A stretch of 38,113 nucleotides of DNA from the NCBI GenBank assembly GCA_035483795.1, contig DATHPP010000469.1, forward strand, positions 1 to 38,113. Direction: 5' to 3'. This document shows, one piece after another, positions 7,586 through 15,766 of the stretch (its first letter is position 1; the number at the start of each line of letters is the position of its first letter). The notes below the pieces were generated by a model. It worked only from the letters and a program-made list of their open reading frames with translations. It did not search any database and had not been told where the DNA came from. The position numbers were made by a program, and so were the translations under genes. This DNA comes from DASXMX01 sp035483795 (GTDB taxonomy: Bacteria; Planctomycetota; Phycisphaerae; Tepidisphaerales; Tepidisphaeraceae).

Positions 7586-7810
7586 ATGGAAAACGTTATA
7601 ACCAAAGACCCGCAAATCATGCATGGCACACCGTGTTTTTCGGGGAGTCGCGTGCCGGTGAAGTCGCTGTTTGATCATTTGGAAGCAGGCTACAACGTCG
7701 AATACTTCCTGGCGCAGTTTCCGACGGTCCGAAGGGAGCAGGTGATCGCCGTGTTGGAGAAGTCGCGGCAACAGGCCGAAGCGAGCGCCGCGCTCGCGCC
7801 ACGCGGATGA
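7586..7810 (+). CDS. DUF433 antitoxin
   Basis: A protein of 74 residues from ATG 7586; a GTG at 7580 would add two. It is a DUF433 protein: 'ITKDPQIMHGTPCFSGSRVPVKSLFDHLEAGYNVEYFLAQFPTV' contains the typical 'I..dP.i..G.p.i.GtRi.v..l...l..G.s.eei...yP.l' pattern of a winged-helix antitoxin. In known pairs, DUF433 proteins neutralise a PIN-like DUF5615 toxin and autoregulate their promoter. That arrangement is present here: the downstream toxin gene overlaps by four bases. Confidence 0.88.
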   Translation: MENVITKDPQIMHGTPCFSGSRVPVKSLFDHLEAGYNVEYFLAQFPTVRREQVIAVLEKSRQQAEASAALAPRG

Positions 7811-8130
7811 AAATTCTGATGGATGAGAACCTGCCGCACGAGCTTCGGCCGCTTCTGATGCCGATGCACGATGTCTTCACGGTGGCGTTCATGGGCTGGG
7901 CTGGCATTGCCAATGGCGAGCTTCTTCGCCGCGCTGCTTCACAGGGTTTTGATGCCATTCTGACGATTGATCGCGGCTATGAGCACCAACAGAACGTTTC
8001 CAACCTACCCTGTTCGGTGGTGCTCTTGCGCGCCAGAAGCAACAGAATCGACGACCTGCGCACACTGATCGCGGACACACTCACGGCGCTGAATTCCCTA
8101 CCCCCACAATCGCTGATCACGGTGGGGTAA
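7807..8130 (+). CDS. DUF5615 PIN-like toxin
   Basis: A 107-residue protein of the DUF5615 / Mut7-C PIN-like nuclease family, predicted to cut RNA. Visible motifs are the N-terminal 'MKILMDENLPHELRPLL' with the first acidic metal ligand (D6/E7), 'AFMGWAGIANGELLRRAASQGFDAILTIDRGYEHQQN' with the second acidic site 'TIDRGY', and the C-terminal 'VVLLRARSNRIDDL'. It is intact and starts inside the last codons of the DUF433 gene (ATGA overlap), the standard antitoxin-toxin order. It probably forms an active toxin-antitoxin pair. Confidence 0.88.
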   Translation: MKILMDENLPHELRPLLMPMHDVFTVAFMGWAGIANGELLRRAASQGFDAILTIDRGYEHQQNVSNLPCSVVLLRARSNRIDDLRTLIADTLTALNSLPPQSLITVG

Positions 8131-8239
8131 AGCGGCACGGCAGCGGCGCTCAATCGGGACCGCTACGGAATGGTATCTCTAAGGTTTGTTCTTCATCGGC
8201 GGCCTCTGCTGATGTGAGACGAATCAATTTGAGGGCAAT

Positions 8240-8653
8240 ATGGGGATTGAAGAGCACCCGCGAAATGAAAGGCCGACGCTCGACTATGCGATGCCGCATT
8301 CGCGGGCGCAGCCCCCCCGGCGCATCGCGGCGTGGGTATCGTCAGGATTGCTTCTTGGCATTGTGCTGACGCCCCCCGCGCTTTTTCTTGCGGTGATATC
8401 TGCGGGAGCGGGTCACGGAGACTATGCATTCGCGCGGGCTTTCTTTCCCCTGCCGATGCTGGCCACTCGACTCACTGGCAACTACATTTCCATACCGCTT
8501 ATCGTCGCCGCAATACTGCAGCTCCAACTGTATGGATCAATGGTCGGATATGCGCTAGCCCGGCATCGAAAGATCGTCATTGCGGCCGTTGCCTTCGTCC
8601 ACGCGGCCGCGGTGGCCGGGTGCTTCTCAGGTTTGATCCCGAATTTCTCTTAA
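8240..8653 (+). CDS. Uncharacterised multi-pass membrane protein
   Basis: A 137-residue protein with a polar N-terminus and about four hydrophobic segments (roughly residues 32-55, 62-78, 82-105 and 112-132). No family is recognised. The ATG at 8240 is preceded by GAGGGCAATA, a weak ribosome-binding site. Its tail is short and non-charged. It has no evident operon partner: the toxin gene ends about 110 bases upstream and the next gene is on the other strand. Confidence 0.55.
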   Translation: MGIEEHPRNERPTLDYAMPHSRAQPPRRIAAWVSSGLLLGIVLTPPALFLAVISAGAGHGDYAFARAFFPLPMLATRLTGNYISIPLIVAAILQLQLYGSMVGYALARHRKIVIAAVAFVHAAAVAGCFSGLIPNFS

Positions 8654-8705
8654 ATTAAAGCGTCCGCCTCATGGCCAACAATGGCGCCGAAGGTCGATGC
8701 CATTC

Positions 8706-9194
8706 CTATCGACTCGCGCCTGGGTCCGCGCGCCGGCCGTTTGCGAGAGCGACCGCAAGCATCTCACTCGGGGACATCTCGCGCGAGTTATTGCCGTCGC
8801 GAAAGTACTCGCCCGGCCAGAAAACGAGACCGCTGATCTGCGCGTCTCCCGTGTTGACTTCCAGGCAATTCAGCCAGTAACCGATCTGAAATTCGGTACC
8901 GTTTGAGGTGCAGACCCGCCCAAGCAGCTCAAGCATCTCGGGCTCGGACAGGTCTCTCGGAATCTTCGTCCGATCGACCAATAGGCCCGCCGCAAATGTT
9001 TCGGGGGCCACCGATCCGAATGCCGCATCGACGTCAAATCTCGTGAGGGCTCTGCCGGTGAATTCCGAAAGTGTTATCAGCTCGCGCGCGTAATCCTGCC
9101 CCGCCTCGTGCAAGCGGTACAGCCGCATGGCCAACTCGGTTGCCGAGTTGAGTCGCACGGCGTCGGCAATCGGGTTCATCAAGCAGGCGCGCAT
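8706..9194 (-). CDS. Hypothetical protein
   Basis: A 162-residue soluble protein without recognised domain. Start alternatives are the first Met or Met7 ('MNPIADAV'). The composition is ordinary coding sequence: many charged residues, with an acidic, mixed alpha/beta look ('EPEMLELLGRVCTSNGTEFQIGYWLNCLEVN'). It has no transmembrane segment or signal peptide. It converges with the membrane protein gene on its left and has no neighbour on its right for about 1 kb. Confidence 0.55.
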   Translation of the reverse strand: MRACLMNPIADAVRLNSATELAMRLYRLHEAGQDYARELITLSEFTGRALTRFDVDAAFGSVAPETFAAGLLVDRTKIPRDLSEPEMLELLGRVCTSNGTEFQIGYWLNCLEVNTGDAQISGLVFWPGEYFRDGNNSREMSPSEMLAVALANGRRADPGASR

Positions 9195-9593
9195 GTCCCA
9201 GCGGGCCTAACTAAATTTGAGTAGAAATCAGAATGTGCTTCGTGCGATCGGTCACGTTTGGAAACCGCGATTAATCACGCAGGAAGTCTAACCGGTAAGC
9301 CGCACCAACTCGAACCGGAGCCTCGATCCGTTCAACCTCATTCTCCTGAGTGGCCGGATCGACCGCGACCGCGGCGACCTGACAATTCTGCTGGAGCCGG
9401 GGCGGGTGAACATGGCGGACCGCAACCGCCTGCGGAATGCGGGGCGGGATCAGAGGACGGTGCGTGAGTCGCCGATCAACAAAATTATGACAAATGGCAC
9501 AGTGCCACGCCGGCTTCGGTGGCATGACGGAGTGTCGAATCGATAAGTGCTTTTGGAAACATCAGTTGCCGCAATTACTAGCATAAATATCGC

Positions 9594-9620
9594 AAATGGC
9601 ACTTTATCGTGCCATTTTTT
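9594..9620 (+). terminator. Intrinsic terminator-like hairpin
   Basis: Stem AAATGGCAC (9594-9602) pairs with GTGCCATTT (9609-9617) around a TTTATC loop, and six T residues end at 9620. On the plus strand this is a good Rho-independent terminator, although no complete plus-strand gene precedes it. Confidence 0.55.
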
Positions 9621-9640
9621 GTGCCAAATTGGTCGAAAAG

Positions 9641-9664
9641 TGCCACGTCAGCAGCGACGTGGCA
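9641..9664. repeat. Perfect 9-bp hairpin
   Basis: TGCCACGTC (9641-9649) and GACGTGGCA (9656-9664) are perfectly complementary around the loop AGCAGC. It directly abuts the ATGTCCC repeat. Confidence 0.55.
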
Positions 9665-9772
9665 AATGTCCCATAATGTCCCCAAATGTCCCCTCCGGCG
9701 AGGGGGACATGGGACATGGGACATGGGACATTCGGACATGGGGCATGGGCATTGGGCATGGGCATGGGACAT
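9664..9772. repeat. ATGTCCC/GGGACAT inverted repeat (copy 1)
   Basis: Tandem ATGTCCC units (AAATGTCCCATAATGTCCCC) are followed by a CTCCGGCGAG turn and tandem GGGACAT units, forming a long imperfect hairpin. It trails into GGGCATGGGCATTGGGCAT. A second copy with the same design lies at 35052-35165. Confidence 0.8.
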
Positions 9773-10257
9773 CGAGCTTGCGGGCGTTGAACGTTCAGAA
9801 CGGAATTGAACGTTTCCGCGATTTCAGAACTGGGCGGGTGTCCTTTCAATCGGCATTCGGCATTCGAGCGGCGGCGAGTCGATTGCAATGCAACTTGGCG
9901 GCGGTACGCTAAGGCGCGGGCAGGTTGTGGTTGGGCAGGTGTGAGCCCGATGGAGCGGGCAAGCGGGCGGCTCGGACCGCGGGCAGGAAGCCTGATCAGT
10001 CCTGGGCAGATCATGATTCTTTTGCCGTACGCGCCGCGCGGCCGCGTTCCACTTCCGTTGTCGGGTCAACGCAGAATCTGGTGAGTAGCTGGTGCGATCC
10101 CACCGGGTGTTGTGGGATTTTGGTGGGATTCCGGTACATTACCGGACCTTCCGCCCCAGCCGGCTCATCCGCCACGGCATGGATGCGCGGTCGAGCGACG
10201 AAGTTCGGTCGCGGCGTCCCGAATCGAGTCGGGATCGCCAGAGTCCGGCAGATTGGC

Positions 10258-10263
10258 AAGGAG
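10258..10263 (+). promoter_or_regulatory. Ribosome-binding site fixing the mreB GTG start
   Basis: AAGGAG lies seven bases before GTG 10271 and supports this non-ATG start. Confidence 0.65.
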
Positions 10264-10270
10264 CGCTTAA

Positions 10271-11326
10271 GTGATCTTCGATTCCCTCCTGGGCATGTTC
10301 AGCATCGACATGGGCATCGACCTGGGAACTTGCAACACCCTGGTTTGCGTCAAAGGCGAAGGGATTGTGCTGAACGAGCCGAGCGTTGTGGCCGTGAAGA
10401 AGGGGACGAATCGTGTGCTTCAGGACGGGAACGCGGTGGGGTTGGTGGCGAAGGAAATGCTGGGGAAGACGCCGGGCTCGATCACGGCGATTCGGCCGCT
10501 CAAGGACGGGGTGATCAGCGATTTTGAAGTGACCGAGGCGATGCTCAGCTACTTCATCCGGCGGGTGCACGGGCGGAAACATTTCATCGGGCCGCGGGTT
10601 GTGATCGCGATTCCCAGTGGTATCACGGCAGTTGAAAAGCGCGCGGTGTTGGACAGCGCGGAGCGGGCGGGCGCTCGGCGGGTTTATCTGGTTGAGGAGC
10701 CGATGGCGGCGGCGATCGGGGCGGGGCTGCCGGTCACGGAACCGACGGCCAGCATGATTGTCGACATCGGCGGCGGAACGACGGAAGTGGCGATCATCTC
10801 GCTGGCGGACATCAGCGTCTGCCGGTCGGTTCGCACGGCGGGCGACGACTTCGACGAGGCGATCATCAACCACATGAAAAAGACCTACAACATGGCGATC
10901 GGCGAGCAGATGGCCGAGCGGATCAAGATCGAGATCGGCTCGGCGGCGCCGTTTGGCGACAGCGAGCCGTCCATGGAGGTCAAGGGCCGCGACATGATCA
11001 GCGGATTGCCGCGGAAGACGGTGATTACTGCTGAAGAGATTCGCCAGGCGCTTCAGGAGCCGGTGACGAACATCATCGAGGCGGTGACACAGACGCTCGA
11101 GCAGGCCGAGCCGGAGCTGGCGGCGGACCTGGTCGACAACGGCATCACCATGGCCGGCGGCAGCTCGCTTCTCCGCGGGCTCACCACCGTCATCAGCAAC
11201 GCGACTGGGCTTGATGTGCGATTGGCAGAGGACCCGCTGACCTGCGTCGCGCGAGGCACCAGCGTTTACCTGGAAAACCTGGAGCTGTGGAAAGACACGA
11301 TGGAGAGTGATCAGGACGAGCTGTAA
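10271..11326 (+). CDS. mreB: Rod-shape protein MreB
   Basis: A 351-residue bacterial actin that polymerises under the inner membrane and guides lateral cell-wall synthesis. The actin-family nucleotide motifs are present: phosphate-1 'DLGTCNTLV' (from D17; most MreB have Ala where Cys21 stands), phosphate-2 'MIVDIGGGTTEVAII', connect-1 'KDGVISDFEVTEAML', and the adenosine motif 'GITMAGGSSLLRGL'. 'HGRKHFIGPRVVIAIPSGITAVEKRAV' and 'VYLVEEPMAAAIGAGLPV' are typical. The N-terminal 'MIFDSLLGMF' may act as a membrane-binding helix. It starts at GTG 10271 and is the first gene of the mre cluster. Confidence 0.97.
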   Translation: MIFDSLLGMFSIDMGIDLGTCNTLVCVKGEGIVLNEPSVVAVKKGTNRVLQDGNAVGLVAKEMLGKTPGSITAIRPLKDGVISDFEVTEAMLSYFIRRVHGRKHFIGPRVVIAIPSGITAVEKRAVLDSAERAGARRVYLVEEPMAAAIGAGLPVTEPTASMIVDIGGGTTEVAIISLADISVCRSVRTAGDDFDEAIINHMKKTYNMAIGEQMAERIKIEIGSAAPFGDSEPSMEVKGRDMISGLPRKTVITAEEIRQALQEPVTNIIEAVTQTLEQAEPELAADLVDNGITMAGGSSLLRGLTTVISNATGLDVRLAEDPLTCVARGTSVYLENLELWKDTMESDQDEL

Positions 11327-11345
11327 AGAGATTTGCAATTGAAGA

Positions 11346-11450
11346 GGTCATTTGTCACTGGTCACTTGTCATTTGTTGAAGGTTAACGGCAAGTGACAAT
11401 GACCAATGACAAGCGACAGCTTTCAATCGCAAATCGGCAATCGCAAATGA
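11346..11450. repeat. mreB-mreC spacer inverted repeat
   Basis: Left arm GGTCATTTGTCACTGGTCAC and right arm AAGTGACAATGACCAATGAC are made of GTCA/TGAC units and are imperfectly complementary. They are followed at 11424-11450 by CAATCGCAAATCGGCAATCG, a motif also found at the end of the spacer before the DUF3592 gene. Confidence 0.7.
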
Positions 11451-11460
11451 TTTGGCACGG

Positions 11461-12333
11461 ATGTCTCACTTCCGCTTCCAGCATGTGTTTTACGGCCTGA
11501 TGGGGCTTTCTGCGCTGGTGGCGTTTGCGATGCCGCCGCGGTATGGGGACCGGTATCAGCCGCAGATTCAGTTGCTTTTCTGGCCGGTTGCGCGGCCGGT
11601 GGCGTCGATGGCGCAGGCGGTGACGCGGCGGGTGTCTCCGCCGGTCACCGACGACCGGCGGCCCGACATGGATATCCGCGCCGAGAACGAGCGGCTGCGG
11701 GTCGACAACGCCTGGCTGCACGCCCAGCTTGCGGAGCTGTCGCGGAAAGATCAGGAACTGGGGAAACTCGGGACGCTCAAGGACCGTTGCGTGCTCACGA
11801 AAGTGATCGGCGGCGACGCGGGTTCGCGCGAGTCGATTCAGATCACCGGAACGAGCCTCGATGGCATGCGGCAGGACATGTACGTGCTGACCAGCGAAGG
11901 GCTGGTGGGCCAGATCGCCCGCATCTGGATCGGCGGGGCGCAGGTGCGGCTGGTGAGCGATCCGGGGTTTCGGATTCGCTGCCGGTTCTGGCGGTTTGAG
12001 TTGGGGGAGATGCGTCCGCTGGCGATCCCGCCGGTGCTGGTGCAGGGGAGCGGGGCGGGTGTTTTGAGGGTGCTGTCGCAGCTTCCGCTGTCGGCGATCG
12101 GGCTCGATGCCAATTTGCAGACGGTCAAGAACTCCGACAGCCCGACGCTGATCGAGAACGATTATCTGATCGTGGACGACGGCGACTGTCCGCCGCTCAA
12201 GGGCGTCAAGATCGGCAGGGTGATGCAGATCGACCGCCGGCGCGACGCCCGGCTCTTTGCCGACGTGCTGGTCCGGCCGATCACCAACTTGAAACGGTTG
12301 TCGGAAGTGATGGTGCTGACGAAGGAGCAGTAG
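11461..12333 (+). CDS. mreC: Rod-shape protein MreC
   Basis: A 290-residue bitopic membrane protein that links MreB filaments to the periplasmic elongation machinery. One transmembrane helix lies near the N-terminus ('GLMGLSALVAFAMP'), a coiled coil follows at about 70-100 ('DIRAENERLRVDNAWLHAQLAELSRKDQELG'), and the paired beta-barrel domain includes 'VIGGDAGSRESIQITGTSLDGMRQDMYVLTSEGLVGQI' and 'VRLVSDPGFRI'. The ATG at 11461 is preferred to an upstream in-frame TTG at 11452. No strong ribosome-binding site is visible because the start lies directly behind the repeat-rich spacer. Confidence 0.93.
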   Translation: MSHFRFQHVFYGLMGLSALVAFAMPPRYGDRYQPQIQLLFWPVARPVASMAQAVTRRVSPPVTDDRRPDMDIRAENERLRVDNAWLHAQLAELSRKDQELGKLGTLKDRCVLTKVIGGDAGSRESIQITGTSLDGMRQDMYVLTSEGLVGQIARIWIGGAQVRLVSDPGFRIRCRFWRFELGEMRPLAIPPVLVQGSGAGVLRVLSQLPLSAIGLDANLQTVKNSDSPTLIENDYLIVDDGDCPPLKGVKIGRVMQIDRRRDARLFADVLVRPITNLKRLSEVMVLTKEQ

Positions 12334-12371
12334 GCGGTATGCAGTAGGCAGTAGGCAGAAACGGCGGTGAG

Positions 12372-12500
12372 TTAAACTCGAAATACGAATGATCGAAGCT
12401 CGAAACTTCTCTTCGCGGAGGCGATCGTTTCGTCATTCGATCTTTCCGTCATTCGGATTTGATTCGTCATTCGTCATTCGAGTTTCGTCATTGGTCTTGT
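12372..12500. repeat. mreC-mreD spacer repeat (TCATTCG type, copy 1)
   Basis: The spacer is built from ACTCGAAATACGAATGA units on the left and GTCATTCGTCATTCGAGTTT units on the right, forming a long imperfect inverted repeat. The same units fill the mreD-mrdA spacer at 13069-13262. Confidence 0.75.
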
Positions 12501-12503
12501 GAC

Positions 12504-13043
12504 ATGCGTTTAGTCAGCTACATCTTCCTCGCCTACTTCGCCCTGGCGCTTCAGATCGGGCTGGCGCCGTACATTGCTTACCATGGGGCGGCGCCGAATC
12601 TGGTGCTGCTGGCGGTGGTGTTCATTGCCGTGCATGCGCCGCGGGATGCGGCGCTCTTGGGGTGTTTTGCGCTGGGGTTTTTGCAGGACCTGGTGACGCT
12701 TCAGCAGCCGGGGCTGTTTGCGCTGTCTTACGGGCTGGTGGCGATGTTTGTGGTGAGCACGCAGCAGGTGGTTTACAAGGAGCATCCGCTGACGCATTTT
12801 TCGCTGGCGCTGGCGGCGGGATTGATTGCAGCGGCGGTGCTGCTGGCGCATGGCTGGGTGCGGCCGCCGGCGCCGCGGACGGTCGCGGCTGGCACGGTCC
12901 TGCCCGCCGTGCGAATTTCGACGACCCGCGAGCTTTACCGGGTTTTGTACACCGCCCTGCTGGCCCCAGTCCTGCTCGGGCTCTTGCAGCGGGCCCGAGG
13001 GGCGTTCGGATTTCAAGGACGAAGGCGAGTGCGGGCGTGGTAA
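12504..13043 (+). CDS. mreD: Rod-shape protein MreD
   Basis: A 179-residue integral membrane protein of the elongasome. Hydrophobic segments cover most of the chain (about residues 4-22, 28-45, 50-75, 78-95, 98-118 and 145-165), with 'GFLQDLVTLQQPGLFALSYGL' matching the conserved MreD region after the third helix. ATG 12504 gives the typical MreD N-terminus (MRLVSYIFLAYFALALQ). An in-frame ATG 45 bases upstream would add a polar stretch translated from the repeat and is not preferred. The identification rests on topology, the motif and the position between mreC and PBP2. Confidence 0.88.
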   Translation: MRLVSYIFLAYFALALQIGLAPYIAYHGAAPNLVLLAVVFIAVHAPRDAALLGCFALGFLQDLVTLQQPGLFALSYGLVAMFVVSTQQVVYKEHPLTHFSLALAAGLIAAAVLLAHGWVRPPAPRTVAAGTVLPAVRISTTRELYRVLYTALLAPVLLGLLQRARGAFGFQGRRRVRAW

Positions 13044-13068
13044 GCCGGATCGCAGCGGCGACTTGGCA

Positions 13069-13262
13069 GGTGAAACTCGAAACTCGAATGACGAATGACG
13101 AATGACGAATCAAATCCGAATGTCTGAAATGCGAATGACGAAACCAAATGCACGAAATGCCTCGCCCTGCAAGGTTTCGAGCTTCGGTCATTCGTATTTC
13201 GAGTTTGATTCGTCATTCGTCATTCGAGTTTCGTGATTTGAGAACCGCCTTGGTCATTCGAG
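13069..13262. repeat. mreD-mrdA spacer repeat (TCATTCG type, copy 2)
   Basis: About 195 bp made of GAATGACGAATGACGAATC units on the left and GATTCGTCATTCGTCATTCG units on the right, with AACTCGAA / TTCGAGTT at the outer ends. It is a long imperfect palindrome related to the spacer at 12372-12500. Confidence 0.8.
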
Positions 13263-13280
13263 CTCGGAAAGGATTCCACC

Positions 13281-15668
13281 ATGTTCGAACGCCGTCTCAA
13301 AATCTTCCTGGGTCTGCTTTCGCTGGTGGTGATCGTCCTGCTGGGGAGGGCGGCGCAGTTGCAGGTGGCGCAGGGAGATCAGTGGCGCAAAGAGGCGAGC
13401 GCGGCGCTTCAGCGGACGACGCCGATCGAAACGACGCGCGGCAGCATTCTGGATCGAAACGGGCAGAAGCTGGCCCGCGACCGCGCGTGTACGGATGCGT
13501 GCGTGCTGTACTACGCGTTGACACCGCAAGCCGATCCCAAGTGGCTGGGGAAATACGCGGCAAACCGCCTGAGCGGGCGGCTCGGCGACGCGTCGAGCCG
13601 CATGTCTCTGGCGGGGCGAACGCGAATGCTGAAGGACGAATCCTCCGCCGTCCAGCGCGACATCGACGCCATGTGGGACAAGCTGGCCCGGCTCTCGGGC
13701 CAATCGCGCGACGACATCGAGCGCATCCGTCAAACGGTCCTTCAGCGCGTCGAGATGCGGAAGAAGTACATCTGGTATCAATCGTATCTGCGTGCGATCA
13801 AGACGGGGACCGGCGGTCCGGACTCGGAGCCGCGCTGGGAACGATGGCTCAGCGGAGAATCGGACGACGCGCCCGAGATCGATAAATTCACGGTGACGGT
13901 CGGCGAGGAGCAGCAGCCGCACGTCATCCTGCACGATATCACCATCGACCTTCAAAACGAGTTGGGCCGCCATCCCGAGCAGTTTCCCGGGCTGGTGCTC
14001 AAGCCGGGATTGACCCGCTATTACCCGTACGACGATGTCGCGTGCCACGTGCTGGGTCATGTGGGCAAAGTGAAGCAGGAGGACTTGCACAACGACGCAA
14101 ACCGCGACGACCCCCGGCGGCGCTACCAGCTCAACGATCAGATCGGGCGTGGCGGACTCGAGTGGCTTTGCGAGCCGGCCTTGCGTGGGACCCTGGGCCT
14201 GACGACGACGATCGCCGGGGACGACGGCCCCGGCAACACCGAGCCGCCCGTGCCGGGGCAGGATGTGCGATGCTCGATCGACATCGACGTGCAGCGCGAC
14301 ATTCAAAACTTCTTCGCCCATGCGACGCTGCGAAGCCGCGACCCGCAGACGCATGAAACAATCGAGACGAAGGACCAGGTGCTGCACGGGGCGGCGGTGC
14401 TCTTGGACGTCAAGACCAATCAGGTCCTGGCGCTGGTTTCCTACCCAACTTACGACCTGAACACCTACGACCGAGATTACCAGGTCCTGAGCGACGATCA
14501 GGTCAACGACCCAATGCGGGATCGCGCCACCGAATCGCAGCTTGAACCAGGATCCACAGTGAAGCCGCTGGTGGGGTTGTCGGCGATCACCGCGGGGGTG
14601 ATCAAAGTGAACGAGGGCATCGAATGTAAGGGATACCTTGAGCTTCCCAACCATCATGGGGGCGTGATTCGTTATGGGCGCGTCGGGCGGTGCTGGGTTG
14701 CATCCATGTACGCCGACCTGCTTCACGACAACGTTGCCCATCATCCGGTGCCGGTGCCGCACCATGGTCATGATGGCAATCTCGACGGATTCCTGACCTA
14801 CAGCGATGGCCTGGAGCGAAGCTGCAACGTGTATTTTGAGACGGCCGCCGACCGGCTGGGCATCGACGCGCTGAGTGACTGGATGCGCCGTTTCGGGCTG
14901 GGCCGCCGAACCGGAATCGGAATCGAGGAGTATGAGGGCAGGGTTCCCGTGGATCGGCGCGCCAGCTTTCACATGCTCGAGCGGACGACGGGATTCCTGG
15001 GCGGCATCGGGCAGGGAAACGTGGCGGCCACGCCGATCCAGATGGCCAACGTCGCCGCCACGATCGCGCGGAACGGTATCTGGATGAGGCCGAGGCTCGT
15101 CATGGAAAACGAGGACGGGACGATGCCGAAGCTGCATTCGGCCAGGATTGAAGTTCCCGATCAGATCGATCTGCACCTCGATCCCGAGGCGCTCAAGGCG
15201 TGCAAACTTGGAATGCTGAACGTGGTCAACGGGGTAGCCGGGACGGGGACGGCGGCGCACATGGACGAGCTGCTGATCGCCGGAAAGACCGGCACCGCCC
15301 AGGCGTCCCCGTTTCGCGTGATCGAGCGCGATCCGGTGACTCATGCAGTTCTGAAGGACGAGAATGACAAGCCGCGGTATCTGACGTTTGACCCTTCCAC
15401 GCCCGAGCATCCCAATCTACAGGTACCCTGGTATCGGGGCGGCGGCCGCAACAACGCGCAGATCGACCACGCGTGGATGATCGGATTCGCCCCGGCAGAT
15501 AATCCGAAGATCGCGTTCGGCGTTCTGGTGGAGTACGGCGGCTCGGGGGGCGGCGCCGCCGCCGACGTCGTCCGCGCCGCCCTTGAATCGTGCATCGAAC
15601 ATGGTTACCTCAAGTCAAGGCCGGCGCCAGCGACCCAACCGGTGGCGCAGGCGACGGGAGAGCATTAG
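13281..15668 (+). CDS. mrdA: Penicillin-binding protein 2 (elongation transpeptidase)
   Basis: A 795-residue class B penicillin-binding protein, anchored by one N-terminal helix (about 8-25), that cross-links peptidoglycan during lateral growth. The signature 'RGSILDRNG' is at 53-61. The transpeptidase motifs are S425-T-V-K428, S514-C-N516 and K669-T-G671, and 'YPYDDVACHVLGHVG' (from about 247) is the usual PBP2 segment. It is longer than typical PBP2 (about 600-650 residues): the N-terminal domain is extended by roughly 65 residues and a His-rich insertion ('NHHGG' to 'HHGHDGN', about 457-500) lies between the SxxK and SxN motifs. AAAGGA is seven bases before ATG 13281. RodA is encoded downstream, as expected. 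Confidence 0.95.
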   Translation: MFERRLKIFLGLLSLVVIVLLGRAAQLQVAQGDQWRKEASAALQRTTPIETTRGSILDRNGQKLARDRACTDACVLYYALTPQADPKWLGKYAANRLSGRLGDASSRMSLAGRTRMLKDESSAVQRDIDAMWDKLARLSGQSRDDIERIRQTVLQRVEMRKKYIWYQSYLRAIKTGTGGPDSEPRWERWLSGESDDAPEIDKFTVTVGEEQQPHVILHDITIDLQNELGRHPEQFPGLVLKPGLTRYYPYDDVACHVLGHVGKVKQEDLHNDANRDDPRRRYQLNDQIGRGGLEWLCEPALRGTLGLTTTIAGDDGPGNTEPPVPGQDVRCSIDIDVQRDIQNFFAHATLRSRDPQTHETIETKDQVLHGAAVLLDVKTNQVLALVSYPTYDLNTYDRDYQVLSDDQVNDPMRDRATESQLEPGSTVKPLVGLSAITAGVIKVNEGIECKGYLELPNHHGGVIRYGRVGRCWVASMYADLLHDNVAHHPVPVPHHGHDGNLDGFLTYSDGLERSCNVYFETAADRLGIDALSDWMRRFGLGRRTGIGIEEYEGRVPVDRRASFHMLERTTGFLGGIGQGNVAATPIQMANVAATIARNGIWMRPRLVMENEDGTMPKLHSARIEVPDQIDLHLDPEALKACKLGMLNVVNGVAGTGTAAHMDELLIAGKTGTAQASPFRVIERDPVTHAVLKDENDKPRYLTFDPSTPEHPNLQVPWYRGGGRNNAQIDHAWMIGFAPADNPKIAFGVLVEYGGSGGGAAADVVRAALESCIEHGYLKSRPAPATQPVAQATGEH

Positions 15669-15686
15669 CAATACCGGCCATGAATG

Positions 15687-15766
15687 GATTTGCGATTTGC
15701 AATTTGCGATTGAGGAGAAAGCGATCCGTCTTCCAATCGCAAATCGCAAATCGCAAATAGCAAATG
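15687..15766. repeat. Spacer inverted repeat, TTTGCGATT type
   Basis: Left arm GATTTGCGATTTGCAATTTG (15687 on) and right arm AATCGCAAATCGCAAATCGC (15735 on) are complementary across a 20-bp centre. The right arm runs into the ATG of the DUF3592 gene at 15764. Confidence 0.8.

Larger units (their letters stand above)
9195..10257. other. 1-kb gene-free region with stacked hairpins
   Basis: No complete gene is visible upstream of mreB. An untranslated frame from 9292 to 9546 has coding-like composition but no start codon and no recognised family; it may be a gene remnant. The interval 9490-9780 holds a terminator-like hairpin, a perfect 9-bp hairpin and a long ATGTCCC repeat, each listed separately. 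From about 9780 to 10257 nothing is recognised. Confidence 0.4.

Noticed and set aside
9292..9546. Open frame with coding-like composition ('LILLSGRIDRDRGDLTILLE')
   Set aside because: It has no start codon in frame near its beginning and no recognised family; kept only as a possible remnant.
10139..11338. 399-codon minus-strand frame over mreB
   Set aside because: It is antisense to a clear MreB and rich in Arg/His/Pro, typical of a GC shadow.
13254..15410. Long antisense open frame over mrdA
   Set aside because: It is a high-GC shadow; the plus-strand frame has all PBP2 motifs.
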